A stretch of DNA of 47,732 bases, from positions 1-47,732 of the IMG/VR virus record IMGVR_UViG_3300043499_000136, one strand, 5' to 3'. Positions 1 through 7,215 of the stretch are shown one piece after another. The notes under the pieces are model-generated. The model was not told where the DNA came from, did not search any database, and saw only the letters and a list, made by a program, of their open reading frames with translations. The DNA is from a virus. Position 1 is the stretch's first letter, and every line of letters starts with the position of its first letter. Both the position numbers and the translations under genes were made by a program.

Positions 1-60
1 CCGGTGGGCGAGCCGATCTAACGCCCGGCCGTAAGCTGGGGGCCTGATAGCAACTTCGTG
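1..60. other. Left edge, non-coding
   Basis: No gene is supported here. A short inverted repeat (GGGCG at 6-10, CGCCC at 21-25) could be the tail of a terminator of a gene outside the window. Promoter elements begin at 61. Confidence 0.4.
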
Positions 61-107
61 TTGCAGCGACGGTTCTAAGCTGCTATGCTTAGCTAGCAAG
101 CAAGCAA
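61..107 (+). promoter_or_regulatory. Promoter with leader repeat, copy 1
   Basis: TTGCAG at 61-66, exactly 17 bp, then TATGCT at 84-89 preceded by TGC (extended -10). The spacer holds GACGGTTC at 68-75, which recurs at the same distance in three other copies. The leader has AGCAAGCAAGCAA at 95-107. It drives the genes from 128. Confidence 0.75.
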
Positions 108-127
108 CCTCTACCAAGGAGCAGCAA

Positions 128-442
128 ATGGAACAGTTCACAGCAATTACCCTTCGTCGCCCCGACGCAGACGCGGGGGACGAGGTCATCGGATGGATCA
201 GACACGGCGAGCACTGCGAGCATCGCAACTGCCTCAAGCAGCAGCGCGCTGGCCGTCGTTACCACGCAACGCCCGCCGGGTTCAGCATCACCGTCACGCC
301 GACCCACTACCACACCATCGATGATGCCGTCCGTGCCATCGAGGATGCGATGTACGGAATCCCCGGACGTCGCCCAGACCTGACCGTCGAGGAAGATACA
401 AACTGGAGCGAAGGTTCCTACCTCGTTTCAACCGACGCGTAA
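128..442 (+). CDS. Hypothetical protein (104 aa)
   Basis: Unrecognised small acidic protein with no membrane segment. It has a scattered Cys/His pattern (HGEHCEHRNC, residues 26-35) that might hold a metal but matches no family I know. The start is set by an AAGGAGCAGC ribosome site 3 nt upstream. It is the first gene of a four-gene operon (128-1437) behind the promoter at 61-89. Function unknown. Confidence 0.8.
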   Translation: MEQFTAITLRRPDADAGDEVIGWIRHGEHCEHRNCLKQQRAGRRYHATPAGFSITVTPTHYHTIDDAVRAIEDAMYGIPGRRPDLTVEEDTNWSEGSYLVSTDA

Positions 443-455
443 AGGAGCAGCTAGC

Positions 456-767
456 ATGCAAGCACGCACCGCATCACACCAGGACCTCAAGAACCTCGAG
501 CTCACGGACCACATCGCGATGCTCGTGGAGGACTGGAACGAACCAGATGATGTCGCCATTGGCACTTCGTCCATGTTCATCTGGCGCGACACCATCTACG
601 TCCACACACCGGTGACCATGAAGTTCAGAGGCGATGCCGAACACCGAGACAGCATCACAACCTCGATGGTCACTGCTACATACCGAGACAACAAGTGGGT
701 CGACATCGCTGTCTGGGACGAGGAGGGGGCGCTCTGCTACGCCACCGACTCGGGGAAGAACCGATGA
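456..767 (+). CDS. Hypothetical protein (103 aa)
   Basis: Unrecognised soluble protein. It has a beta-rich middle (residues ~40-90, alternating hydrophobic stretches such as SMFIWRDTIYVHTPV), suggesting a small alpha+beta fold. The start follows AAAGGAGCAGC. Its stop overlaps the next start in ATGA (764-767), so the two genes are probably translationally coupled. Confidence 0.8.
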   Translation: MQARTASHQDLKNLELTDHIAMLVEDWNEPDDVAIGTSSMFIWRDTIYVHTPVTMKFRGDAEHRDSITTSMVTATYRDNKWVDIAVWDEEGALCYATDSGKNR

Positions 768-1141
768 GCGCGATGCCGAAGAAGAGCAACACAGTCGAGA
801 CAACCGTCACGTACCCCGTCCGCTTCTATTTCATGGCGCCGGGGGATAGCAGCATCCGTCGCCGGTATCCGCGGACCTACCTCGTCTACGGAGCCGACCT
901 CAAGGGCAACAGGTTCAACGACCACTGCCTGGGGTACGTGTTGACCAAGGCGCGGTGGGGATACTGGGAGGCGCATGCGACCAAGAAGGACGGCGGCTTC
1001 TCGACCCGCAACGTGTCGCTGCTCCTCGGTCCCAACCCCACGGTAGCGCCGACACGGGAGGAAGCAGCCAAGGATCTGTTCCTGCATCTGCGCCGTCACG
1101 CAAGCGGGAAGAAGCTGCTGCTAGCTGCGGGGGTCCTCTGA
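764..1141 (+). CDS. Hypothetical protein (125 aa)
   Basis: Basic, unrecognised protein. The ATG at 764 is chosen because it overlaps the previous stop (ATGA); an upstream in-frame start at 695 would lie deep inside the preceding gene. No domain is recognised. It ends with a one-base overlap (TGATG) into the next gene, in keeping with a tight operon. Confidence 0.75.
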   Translation: MSAMPKKSNTVETTVTYPVRFYFMAPGDSSIRRRYPRTYLVYGADLKGNRFNDHCLGYVLTKARWGYWEAHATKKDGGFSTRNVSLLLGPNPTVAPTREEAAKDLFLHLRRHASGKKLLLAAGVL

Positions 1142-1437
1142 TGAACGCGCTCACCGAGAACGCGAGGGCGGTCCTCGTATCAGCAGCCCGCTTGCGTGGG
1201 GAGCCGCAGGAGATGTTCACAGCGAAGGACCTCGCGGACTTCCACAACAACCACGACCTCGAAGCGGGGAACCGTCCCACGGTGGTAGAGCGGGGACTGA
1301 AAACCTTCACTCTACCCGCGCTCATCCGACGGAACTATGCCTTCAAGTTCGACACGAACGGGGAGCCGCAGTACTGCCTCACCAACTCGGGCTTCGAGGA
1401 AGCGCTCATCATCACGGGCGGGCGGGGGCTGCTATAA
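1141..1437 (+). CDS. Hypothetical protein, possibly winged helix (98 aa)
   Basis: Unrecognised. The order of predicted helices followed by a short beta stretch (helix around MFTAKDLADFH, then YAFKFDTNGEPQYCLT) would suit a small winged-helix DNA-binding fold, but this is a weak visual inference. The start overlaps the previous stop. The 3' end (TGCTATAAT at 1430-1438) doubles as an extended -10 promoter for the next leader. Confidence 0.7.
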   Translation: MNALTENARAVLVSAARLRGEPQEMFTAKDLADFHNNHDLEAGNRPTVVERGLKTFTLPALIRRNYAFKFDTNGEPQYCLTNSGFEEALIITGGRGLL

Positions 1438-1438
1438 T
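1430..1438 (+). promoter_or_regulatory. Extended -10 promoter, copy 2
   Basis: TGC followed by consensus TATAAT (1433-1438), overlapping the end of the upstream gene. It is followed by GCTTAGCTAGC, close to the sequence after copy 1. No clear -35 is seen. It would produce a leader of about 180 nt before the gene at 1628. Confidence 0.5.
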
Positions 1439-1581
1439 GCTTAGCTAGCTTCGCACCAAACTCCGGCGGGAGTCTTGCTTGCTGCTCCGCTCTCGCCGTC
1501 GTAGGCACTTGGCCCTCCGGTATCGCGACTCCCGGGGGGCCTTGTTGCGGTCTCTACCAGTGAATCAAGTGCGACCGAAGA

Positions 1582-1606
1582 TGCTATGCTAGCTGCATGC
1601 AAGCAA
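1582..1606 (+). promoter_or_regulatory. Promoter with leader repeat, copy 3
   Basis: TGC-TATGCT (-10 at 1585-1590), followed directly by the leader repeat TGCATGCAAGCAA at 1594-1606. No good -35 is visible. It sits 38 nt upstream of the start codon at 1628. Confidence 0.6.
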
Positions 1607-1627
1607 CCGATCAAAGGAGGTGAGATA

Positions 1628-1840
1628 ATGGAAGCATCAGACCAAGCGACGACGAGGCAAGCAACCTCGGATGACCTGTTCGACGTGAGCGTCGAGGTTC
1701 GCGTCCAGTGCACGGGAGTTCCCGGGCCAGACGCACAGGCCACAGCGCGGCAGATGGTCGAGAACGCACTCTCGAACCAAGCGTCGCTGGAGTTCACGAT
1801 CGTGGACGTGGGCGAGCCGGACCACCGACAGGACTCGTAG
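1628..1840 (+). CDS. Hypothetical protein (70 aa)
   Basis: Unrecognised acidic protein with a beta-strand-like middle (DVSVEVRVQCTGV) then a helix (ATARQMVENALSNQASLEF). The start at 1628 follows a perfect AAAGGAGGTGA site; an in-frame ATG at 1586 lies before that site and inside the promoter. It is a single-gene operon between copy 3 promoter and a terminator. Confidence 0.75.
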   Translation: MEASDQATTRQATSDDLFDVSVEVRVQCTGVPGPDAQATARQMVENALSNQASLEFTIVDVGEPDHRQDS

Positions 1841-1845
1841 CAGCG

Positions 1846-1876
1846 AAGCCGTGGCCCTCCTTGGGTTGCGGCTTTT
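1846..1876 (+). terminator. Rho-independent terminator
   Basis: AAGCCG (1846-1851) pairs with CGGCTT (1869-1874), with inner GCCC/GGGT pairing, followed by a T run. It closes the single-gene operon at 1628-1840. Confidence 0.75.
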
Positions 1877-2189
1877 CTGCGGCTGCATGTGACGGTGCGC
1901 TAGCTGCGCTGCAAGCGCGCGCGCAAGCATGCATGCATGCGGACCCAGGAGCTAATATAAGCGCTGCTAAGCGCATCAAATTAGCGCAGCTAGGGGTATA
2001 GCTGCAATTTATTTAGAGGCCTTATATGCGCGCAAGGAGCTTCGCTATTAGCAAATGCTAACAGGCCCCCCACCGTAGGATCTAGCAGTTCCTAACGCGG
2101 GCCGACCCCCGCTTCCGAGACGCGAGGTGCAAGCAAGCTGTCTCAAGAGAGCGGAGGTCGGTGCTCACCGCAGGCCGAGAGGAGATCCC

Positions 2190-2220
2190 AGCTACCCGCA
2201 TTATAGCATCACGGGTAGCT
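2190..2220. repeat. Inverted repeat enclosing a leftward -10
   Basis: AGCTACCCG (2190-2198) and CGGGTAGCT (2212-2220) are perfect 9-bp arms. The 13-nt loop, read on the minus strand, contains TGC-TATAAT (2208 down to 2200), the same extended -10 as used on the plus strand at 2251. Confidence 0.7.
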
Positions 2221-2250
2221 CTCGAGCCACGTGTTGGCAGCGGAGCGGGA

Positions 2251-2259
2251 TGCGATGCT
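2251..2259 (+). promoter_or_regulatory. Extended -10 promoter for primase-helicase
   Basis: TGC followed by consensus TATAAT at 2254-2259, about 48 nt before the start at 2307. The hexamer 17 bp upstream (GTGTTG) is a poor -35, as expected for an extended -10 promoter. It lacks the GCAAGCAAGCAA leader. Confidence 0.6.
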
Positions 2260-2306
2260 ATAATCAAAGTGCAGGGGGTTTCACGTCAGTCAACCGAGAG
2301 GAGCAG

Positions 2307-4439
2307 ATGGGTGTCCATCCAACGACCGAGTTCATCAATCGCGTATGGGACGCACACGAGCGACCCGATAACGAAGAGCAGCATGCGTTCCTAGCTTTCT
2401 TCGACGATGACCATGTCTTCACAGAAAACCGGGTGGTTCGAGGTCAAGCAAAGACGCGGAAGCTTCTCCCGCCTCACGGGGGTGTCGATCTTTACTTCGC
2501 GCCATGCCTTTTCCGACGGAAGCGTCGTCGCAACGAGTACGCTCTCCCGGGGCGCTGGCTTTACGCTGACCTGGACGAAAGCGACCCCCGGAAACTCAAT
2601 CATCTGCCTCCTACAGTTGCGTGGGAGACGAGCCGCGGCAGGTATCAGTGCCTCTGGCGGCTTACCGAAGCTCTTCCTCCAGAGAAGCTAGCCTTCCTCA
2701 ACCAGCGGACCACGTACTTCACGGACGCGGATCGAGGCGGCTGGTCGCTCACTAAAGTGCTGCGTGTGCCCGGCTCTATCTCCACGAAGCACGGGGACGA
2801 CTTCCAAGTGCGGTTGATGTGGTGGAAGGACGAGCTTCAGTACGACCCGAAGGACATCCACACGCTCGTCCGCGGCATGAGAGTGCCGAAGCAGCACTAC
2901 CTCGAGCTGAGAGACGTGAAGTTCCCAAAAGCGCCACCCGGGAGGATCGTACGGCGCTTCAGAATCCCGCCACGGGCTAAGAAGCTGCTGCGCGCAACCG
3001 AGGCACGTGGTGACCGATCTGAGCGCCTCTGGTGCCTCTACGTGGACCTGCTGAGCGCCGGGATGAAGCCGGAGCAAGTGTTCGTGGTAGTGCGACCGAC
3101 GGTGTGGAACAAATACCGAGGACAGAAGAGGGAGATACCGCAGCTATGGAGCGAGATCAACAAAGCGGCAGCACAGACCGTGTCGGACTCACTGAAGAGC
3201 AAGTCACGGCGTTCATCCAAGCGGCCCGCCCAGTCCTCACGGCGTGGGTCGAAGCAACAAGACGAACCATCCAAGTCCTCGAAGACATCGCCAAGCAAGT
3301 CGAAGAAGCGCAAGCGAAAGCCCGAGACGGAGAACGGTCTTCCTGACTTCGAGCTTGACAGCAAGCTTCAGACCTTCGGCCAGTTCATGTCGAAGAAGAT
3401 CAGGAAGCCCGGCTGGATGGTGGAAGCGATTTGGGCAGAGGGGGCACACGGAATCCTCACCGGCGAAGCGAAGGCCTTCAAATCCGTCATCAGCACCGAC
3501 CTCGCGATCAGCGTAGCGAGCGGCTCTCCCTTCCTCAACAGCTTCAGCATCCCGTCGGTTGGGCCAGTCTTGATCATCCAGGAGGAGAACGACGAGGGGG
3601 AGTTCCAGGACAGAATCCACCGGATCATCGAGAGCCGGGGTCTCGGGGCGAGCGCGAGCTTCAGCAACGGCGGGGGGACGCTCCAGTTCAAGCCGACGGC
3701 GGACCTACCGATCCACACCTTGAGCAACGCCGGCTTCGACTTGACCCGGACGGACCACCTCGAGTGGCTCCAGAAGCAGGTCGTGAAGCACCAGCTGGCG
3801 TTGGTGATTCTCGATCCGTTCTACCTGATGACGCCCGGCGTGAACGAGAATGAGCAGGCGCAAGTGGCGCCAGTCTTGAAGAAGCTGCTCCGCCTGAAGC
3901 AGGCTCACGGGGTAGGAATCCAGATCATCCACCACTACAAGAAGCAGAACGTGTTAGCTCCAATCCACGGCGCGGCGCGTATGTCGGGTAGCTCTGTCTT
4001 CCACCGCTGGTTCGAGTCGGCGGTGTACGTGGAGAAGACTGAGGACCCGACGACCGTCAGGCTGATTCCGGATCACCGGGGGCAAGCGCCCCAAGGAGCG
4101 ATGAGGGTTTCCTTCGATCTCGGGACGCCAGACGACAGTGAGTACAACGTCTATGTCCATCAGGCCAAGGCCGATCGAGCCATGCTCCACAGCAGACTCC
4201 GGGAGATCATGAAGGACAATCCTGATGGCCTGCCGATCAGCCAGCTTCGAGTTCAGATGGGCATGGCAAGCAGCAAGCCGTTGAAGCAGATGGCTCGGGA
4301 TCAGGGTCTGATCGTCGAGAAGAGGAAGACCGGTTTGCGTGGCAGGCCCCAGATCATCGTCAGGCCGATGACGGAGCAAGGGCAGAAGAGCCGAGACACG
4401 CAGTATCGTGGCAAGGGGAAGCGGGGCCTCGATGGGTGA
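2307..4439 (+). CDS. RepB-like primase / RepA-like helicase fusion (710 aa)
   Basis: Predicted replication initiator combining a primase and a hexameric helicase. The N-terminal part (residues ~30-200) looks like the archaeo-eukaryotic RepB-type primase fold, with ADLD at 87-90 and RVPGS at 153-157. A Ser/Lys/Arg-rich linker (295-345) leads to a RepA/AAA_25-type ATPase: P-loop GEAKAFKS at 386-393, where the usual Gly before the second Lys is Phe; Walker B LVILD at 499-503; IIHHYKK at 540-546. The C-terminus (~640-700) is basic and may be a winged helix. The start at 2307 has GAGAGGAGCAG upstream; in-frame codons before it cross the promoter. It would prime and unwind DNA for the polymerase encoded at 31787-34174. 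Confidence 0.8.
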   Translation: MGVHPTTEFINRVWDAHERPDNEEQHAFLAFFDDDHVFTENRVVRGQAKTRKLLPPHGGVDLYFAPCLFRRKRRRNEYALPGRWLYADLDESDPRKLNHLPPTVAWETSRGRYQCLWRLTEALPPEKLAFLNQRTTYFTDADRGGWSLTKVLRVPGSISTKHGDDFQVRLMWWKDELQYDPKDIHTLVRGMRVPKQHYLELRDVKFPKAPPGRIVRRFRIPPRAKKLLRATEARGDRSERLWCLYVDLLSAGMKPEQVFVVVRPTVWNKYRGQKREIPQLWSEINKAAAQTVSDSLKSKSRRSSKRPAQSSRRGSKQQDEPSKSSKTSPSKSKKRKRKPETENGLPDFELDSKLQTFGQFMSKKIRKPGWMVEAIWAEGAHGILTGEAKAFKSVISTDLAISVASGSPFLNSFSIPSVGPVLIIQEENDEGEFQDRIHRIIESRGLGASASFSNGGGTLQFKPTADLPIHTLSNAGFDLTRTDHLEWLQKQVVKHQLALVILDPFYLMTPGVNENEQAQVAPVLKKLLRLKQAHGVGIQIIHHYKKQNVLAPIHGAARMSGSSVFHRWFESAVYVEKTEDPTTVRLIPDHRGQAPQGAMRVSFDLGTPDDSEYNVYVHQAKADRAMLHSRLREIMKDNPDGLPISQLRVQMGMASSKPLKQMARDQGLIVEKRKTGLRGRPQIIVRPMTEQGQKSRDTQYRGKGKRGLDG
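3146..3346 (+). CDS. Possible overlapping small gene inside the primase linker (66 aa)
   Basis: An alternative reading frame lies wholly inside the linker-coding part of the primase-helicase gene. The predicted peptide is amphipathic and helical (LTEEQVTAFIQAARPVLTAW, then IQVLEDIAKQVEEAQAKA), with GAGGGAG about 11 nt before its ATG. The main frame here is low complexity (Lys/Ser/Arg), and its codon pattern could by itself create such a helix in the other frame. Treat as a candidate only. Confidence 0.3.
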   Translation: MERDQQSGSTDRVGLTEEQVTAFIQAARPVLTAWVEATRRTIQVLEDIAKQVEEAQAKARDGERSS

Positions 4440-4577
4440 CCGGGTCGCGGATTGCGGAGCTGAGATGCCAAGAGGCTTTTTGGGAAATCATGTGATATAC
4501 ATATATAGTAGTGATGATTTTCACGAAACCTTGAAATGAGATACCGCTGCATGCATTCACGCCCGTACGCGTCATGC

Positions 4578-4607
4578 GCCTGCCCATGCCTGCCCGCGCC
4601 TGCCCGC
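4578..4607. repeat. Three tandem 10-bp repeats (GCCTGCCCRY)
   Basis: GCCTGCCCAT, GCCTGCCCGC and GCCTGCCCGC lie head to tail at 4578, 4588 and 4598. They resemble iterons in arrangement. There are only three units, so chance or slippage is possible. Confidence 0.6.
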
Positions 4608-4685
4608 GTCACCCACGCCCGTCGCGCATACCGGGTTCGCTGCCGTAGCAATACCGAGCTCACGCCGTGAAGCCTGGCAGCCCAT

Positions 4686-4726
4686 TTGCGGTGCAAGCTG
4701 CTAAGCTATATGCATGCAAGCAAGCA
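4686..4726 (+). promoter_or_regulatory. Promoter with leader repeat, copy 5
   Basis: Two readings are possible: TGC-TAAGCT (-10 at 4702-4707), matching the family, or TTGCGG (4686-4691), 17 bp, TATGCA (4709-4714). The leader repeat TGCATGCAAGCAAGCA follows at 4711-4726. It drives the genes at 4768 and 5168. Confidence 0.65.
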
Positions 4727-4767
4727 GCGCGCAAGCGCATCAACCGCAATCACAAGGAGCTCGCATC

Positions 4768-5130
4768 ATGGATCGCACCGCACGCATCGCAACAGATCAG
4801 CCGCAGCGCATCACCGTCGCACTCGAAGCGCTTAGCGAATGGCTCAACTCATTCAACCGCTTCGAGGGTGAGCTCGCATATACCGTCGCCCACTTCACCG
4901 ACACAAGCGACAACCCATATGCCAATCTCACCGTCGCACTCGATTGCACCGTCACATGCTCCGAGTTCGAACGCATCATGGTTCTCAACCTCGACACCGG
5001 AGATGACGGGGGTCCGCAGGTCATCACTACAACGTGGGTCGAGGATTCGCTCCACAGCATCACCCAGTTCTTCGACACAATGACCGCACTCGTCTACCAG
5101 GATCACACGCTCCAACTCGACGCCGCATAA
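4768..5130 (+). CDS. Hypothetical protein (120 aa)
   Basis: Unrecognised acidic protein, probably alpha+beta, with no signal or membrane segment. The ATG at 4768 follows ACAAGGAGCTCGCATC; an in-frame ATG at 4714 lies inside the leader repeat. First of two genes in a small operon; both use a GGAG(C/T)CGCATCATG start context, suggesting duplication or shared selection on the translation start. Confidence 0.75.
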   Translation: MDRTARIATDQPQRITVALEALSEWLNSFNRFEGELAYTVAHFTDTSDNPYANLTVALDCTVTCSEFERIMVLNLDTGDDGGPQVITTTWVEDSLHSITQFFDTMTALVYQDHTLQLDAA

Positions 5131-5167
5131 GCAGCAAGCCAACCACAACACATCAAGGAGTCGCATC

Positions 5168-5638
5168 ATGCATAACACCATCATCGGAACACCCATCAAC
5201 GTTCGCACCATCGACCACACAATCAGCTCCGACCTCGCATCGCTGATCTGCGGTCATCACTTCATCGGGGAACACTCTCCCGAGGTGAAGGGCAACCGCT
5301 TATTCGCCCTACAGCAGCTCTACCAAGCCATCCGTCAACTCGGGGACTTCGAGCACACCGGCGACTGGGACTGGTCAATCACTGTGCTCGCGGATAACAC
5401 CCTCGATCCCTCCGCCCCGCCGATCGCTCACGGAGCCCGCGACATCGACGACGATCGTTGGGTCAACTGCGACACCTTCCGCCTCGATATCACCGACGAT
5501 CAAATCTACAACGGATCAGCCATCAAGGACCTCCACCTCCTCATCGACGAGGACCACGACAACGACGACGCTCCACGCCAACCGGTTCGCATCCCCGTGA
5601 AGGACATCCGCGCCATCTACATCTCCTACGACACATAA
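5168..5638 (+). CDS. Hypothetical protein (156 aa)
   Basis: Unrecognised, strongly acidic protein rich in Asp and His (for example IDEDHDNDDAP near residue 126). Possibly metal binding, but no family is recognised. The start follows AAGGAGTCGCATC. It is the last gene before the hairpin at 5646-5676. Confidence 0.75.
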   Translation: MHNTIIGTPINVRTIDHTISSDLASLICGHHFIGEHSPEVKGNRLFALQQLYQAIRQLGDFEHTGDWDWSITVLADNTLDPSAPPIAHGARDIDDDRWVNCDTFRLDITDDQIYNGSAIKDLHLLIDEDHDNDDAPRQPVRIPVKDIRAIYISYDT

Positions 5639-5645
5639 ACCCACC

Positions 5646-5676
5646 GAGAAGCCCCGCATCGCACGCGGGTCTTCTC
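5646..5676 (+). terminator. Hairpin terminator-like element
   Basis: GAGAAG (5646-5651) pairs with CTTCTC (5671-5676), with inner CCCGC/GCGGG. It is a strong stem but has no T run, so termination is likely rather than certain. Confidence 0.55.
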
Positions 5677-5698
5677 ATGATGTGAAATCGAGACTGAT

Positions 5699-6166
5699 AT
5701 GTCAATCAAGGGCACAGCCCAACGCCGGAGACCAGCTTATGACCCGTTGCTGGATGCACGGAGCGAATGCACACCCGCTCTAGCGCACCTCGCGGGCTCA
5801 GGAATCAATCAGCTGGCGATGTTGCCGGGTATCCGTGCTGCGCGCATTTCAAGCGAAATCTCGCGGTCAAAACCGGGTACCACACCGCCAACAGGTCATC
5901 ACGTTGGACCGACGCCAGCGGAGCGACGGGATCAGTTCAACGCATGCACCACACACCGCGAAAGGCTGGATGTAATCGCGCAAATCAGCCGACAGATTGC
6001 TCAAGCACGGGGCGGAACGGAGCTGAAGCAACGACGCGGGACGATAGAGTGGAAGCTAGAAATTGCGCGCGACGAGCGTGTGTCCGCGTTAGTAGCGGTA
6101 GAATACGGAATTAGCGCGTCGAGGGTGCGGCAAATAAGAAGCGAGATGATTTTGCGGCGCGAGTGA
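5699..6166 (+). CDS. Helix-turn-helix protein with sigma region 4-like C-terminus (155 aa)
   Basis: Predicted DNA-binding protein. The last 30 residues (RDERVSALVAVEYGISASRV then RQIRSEM, ~124-150) resemble the sigma-70 region 4 helix-turn-helix, in which a Gly turn precedes a recognition helix with an R-x-R-Q-I pattern. The N-terminal half is unrecognised and basic. It lacks a good ribosome site, so translation may be weak or the start uncertain. It lies directly before the terminase small subunit promoter and could regulate late genes or the repeated promoters. Other HTH families would fit too. Confidence 0.6.
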   Translation: MSIKGTAQRRRPAYDPLLDARSECTPALAHLAGSGINQLAMLPGIRAARISSEISRSKPGTTPPTGHHVGPTPAERRDQFNACTTHRERLDVIAQISRQIAQARGGTELKQRRGTIEWKLEIARDERVSALVAVEYGISASRVRQIRSEMILRRE

Positions 6167-6174
6167 TGAAGCTG

Positions 6175-6183
6175 TGCTATAGT
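6175..6183 (+). promoter_or_regulatory. Extended -10 promoter before terminase small subunit
   Basis: TGC-TATAGT, with the -10 at 6178-6183. No clear -35 and no GCAAGCAAGCAA leader. It would start a transcript that immediately includes the hairpin at 6202-6237. Confidence 0.55.
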
Positions 6184-6201
6184 TTCTTCTGTTAGCGAAT
6201 C

Positions 6202-6243
6202 GGTCCGAGAATCCTGAAGCGTCACGGATCTCGGGCCATCTTT
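6202..6243 (+). terminator. Leader hairpin (attenuator or terminator) before terminase
   Basis: GGTCCGAGAATCC (6202-6214) pairs with GGATCTCGGGCC (6226-6237), with one bulged A and one G-T pair, followed by ATCTTT and the ATG at 6244. It lies about 20 nt after the -10 at 6178, in the position of an attenuator, and leaves no room for a ribosome site. Confidence 0.6.
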
Positions 6244-6921
6244 ATGAGTGCAGAAGCAACCGACAAACTCGACAAGTATCAACGCACCACTCTCACAGAC
6301 GACATGATTCGTCTCGCTGAGAAGACGGGGCGAAAGACCTCGAGGCGAATCGCGAAACAGACGAAGGCATTGACGGGTCGCCCCACTGCTCTGACTCCGC
6401 TCACTGCTCTTCGCATCATCGAGATGATCCTCGAAGGCAATCGCCCGAGAGCGGCGTGTGCTTCGGTGGGCATCACCAAGAGAACCTTCGATACGTGGAA
6501 GGCGCGAGCACGTGAGTGGATGGAACGCGAAGAGTTTGATGGCGACCTGGAGAAGGTGCCAGAACACGAGCGAATCTTCGTAGAGTTCACTCTGATGGTA
6601 GAGGCCGCGGAGGGCGAAGCTGAGCGTCTGATGTTGAAGAAGGCTCTGTCTGGAAAGAGAGGGTGGCAGGCGGCCGTGGCAGTCCTCGAAAGGCGATTCA
6701 GTGGCGGGTGGAGCAAGGAGAACGTTCACCGTCACGAAGTTGGCGGCGGAGAGCGGCCAATCGTCATCGAGATCGAGACTGATCAGGAGCGCGCGGCAGG
6801 CGTGGCGCATGTGCTGAACGAAGCGGGTGTGATTGACGGCACGGATTCGGCGCGGGAGATCACGGAGCGGAGCGGAGCGGCCGAGAACCAGGTCGAGGAG
6901 CAGGTCGAGACGCCTGGTTGA
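6244..6921 (+). CDS. terS: Terminase small subunit (225 aa)
   Basis: Recognises phage DNA and presents it to the large terminase for packaging. A helix-turn-helix lies at residues ~68-90 (AACASVGITKRTFDTWKARA), and WQAAVAVLERRF (141-152) matches the W-x-A-A-x-x-x-L-E-R-R segment common in small terminases. The C-terminal tail (~180-225) is acidic. The ATG at 6244 follows a hairpin with no visible ribosome site, which is unusual for a packaging gene. The large subunit is about 2.3 kb downstream, separated by small genes. Confidence 0.8.
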   Translation: MSAEATDKLDKYQRTTLTDDMIRLAEKTGRKTSRRIAKQTKALTGRPTALTPLTALRIIEMILEGNRPRAACASVGITKRTFDTWKARAREWMEREEFDGDLEKVPEHERIFVEFTLMVEAAEGEAERLMLKKALSGKRGWQAAVAVLERRFSGGWSKENVHRHEVGGGERPIVIEIETDQERAAGVAHVLNEAGVIDGTDSAREITERSGAAENQVEEQVETPG

Positions 6922-6930
6922 AGGTTCGTG

Positions 6931-6976
6931 TTGCATCAGGGCTCCGTAGCTGCTAGCTTATGCATGCAAGCAAGCA
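6931..6976 (+). promoter_or_regulatory. Promoter with leader repeat, copy 6
   Basis: TTGCAT (6931-6936), 17 bp, TAGCTT (6954-6959) preceded by TGC. The leader repeat TGCATGCAAGCAAGCA (6961-6976) follows, identical to that at 4711-4726. Confidence 0.7.
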
Positions 6977-6995
6977 CCGACAGAAGGAGCAACGC

Positions 6996-7202
6996 ATGTC
7001 ACTGGTCAACACAATCAGCATCGAGCCACAACAGCTCGCTGCCGCAACGCAATTCGTGGAGGATCACAACCTCCGGGACTTCAGCCTCATCACGCTCGAG
7101 GGTCGCCCCAACCTCTACATCCAGCTCGCCGGTTGTGAAGCGCCGGAAGCAACCGTCACACCTGACGGGACCGTCACGGACCACGCTCGCTCAACCGTCT
7201 AA
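6996..7202 (+). CDS. Hypothetical protein (68 aa)
   Basis: Unrecognised small soluble protein, with a central beta-like segment (FSLITLEGRPNLYIQLAG). The start at 6996 follows AGAAGGAGCAACGC; the in-frame ATG at 6960 is inside the leader. Single-gene operon with its own promoter and terminator. Confidence 0.75.
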   Translation: MSLVNTISIEPQQLAAATQFVEDHNLRDFSLITLEGRPNLYIQLAGCEAPEATVTPDGTVTDHARSTV

Positions 7203-7215
7203 CGCACTCGGGATC

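Larger units (their letters stand above)
1877..2306. other. Non-coding control region before the primase gene
   Basis: No gene is supported. It contains AGC/GCA-rich repeats resembling the promoter leader repeat (~1913-1940), a 7-bp hairpin GCAGCTA/TAGCTGC (1986-2005) followed by an AT-rich tract, an inverted repeat at 2190-2220 and two TGCTATAAT elements facing opposite ways. It may control replication, and an origin is possible. Confidence 0.5.
4440..4767. other. Non-coding region with tandem repeats downstream of the primase gene
   Basis: No gene is supported. It contains an AT-rich patch (4493-4525, including ATACATATATAG) in an otherwise GC-rich genome, three tandem 10-bp repeats (4578-4607) and the promoter at 4686-4714. 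AT-rich DNA beside short direct repeats next to an initiator gene is typical of replication origins, but this is inference. Confidence 0.45.

Noticed and set aside
6001-6936. 311-codon open frame on the minus strand opposite the terminase small subunit
   Set aside because: It mirrors the codons of a well supported plus-strand gene, has no ribosome site and its sequence is Ser/Arg/Leu-rich in the manner of antisense frames.
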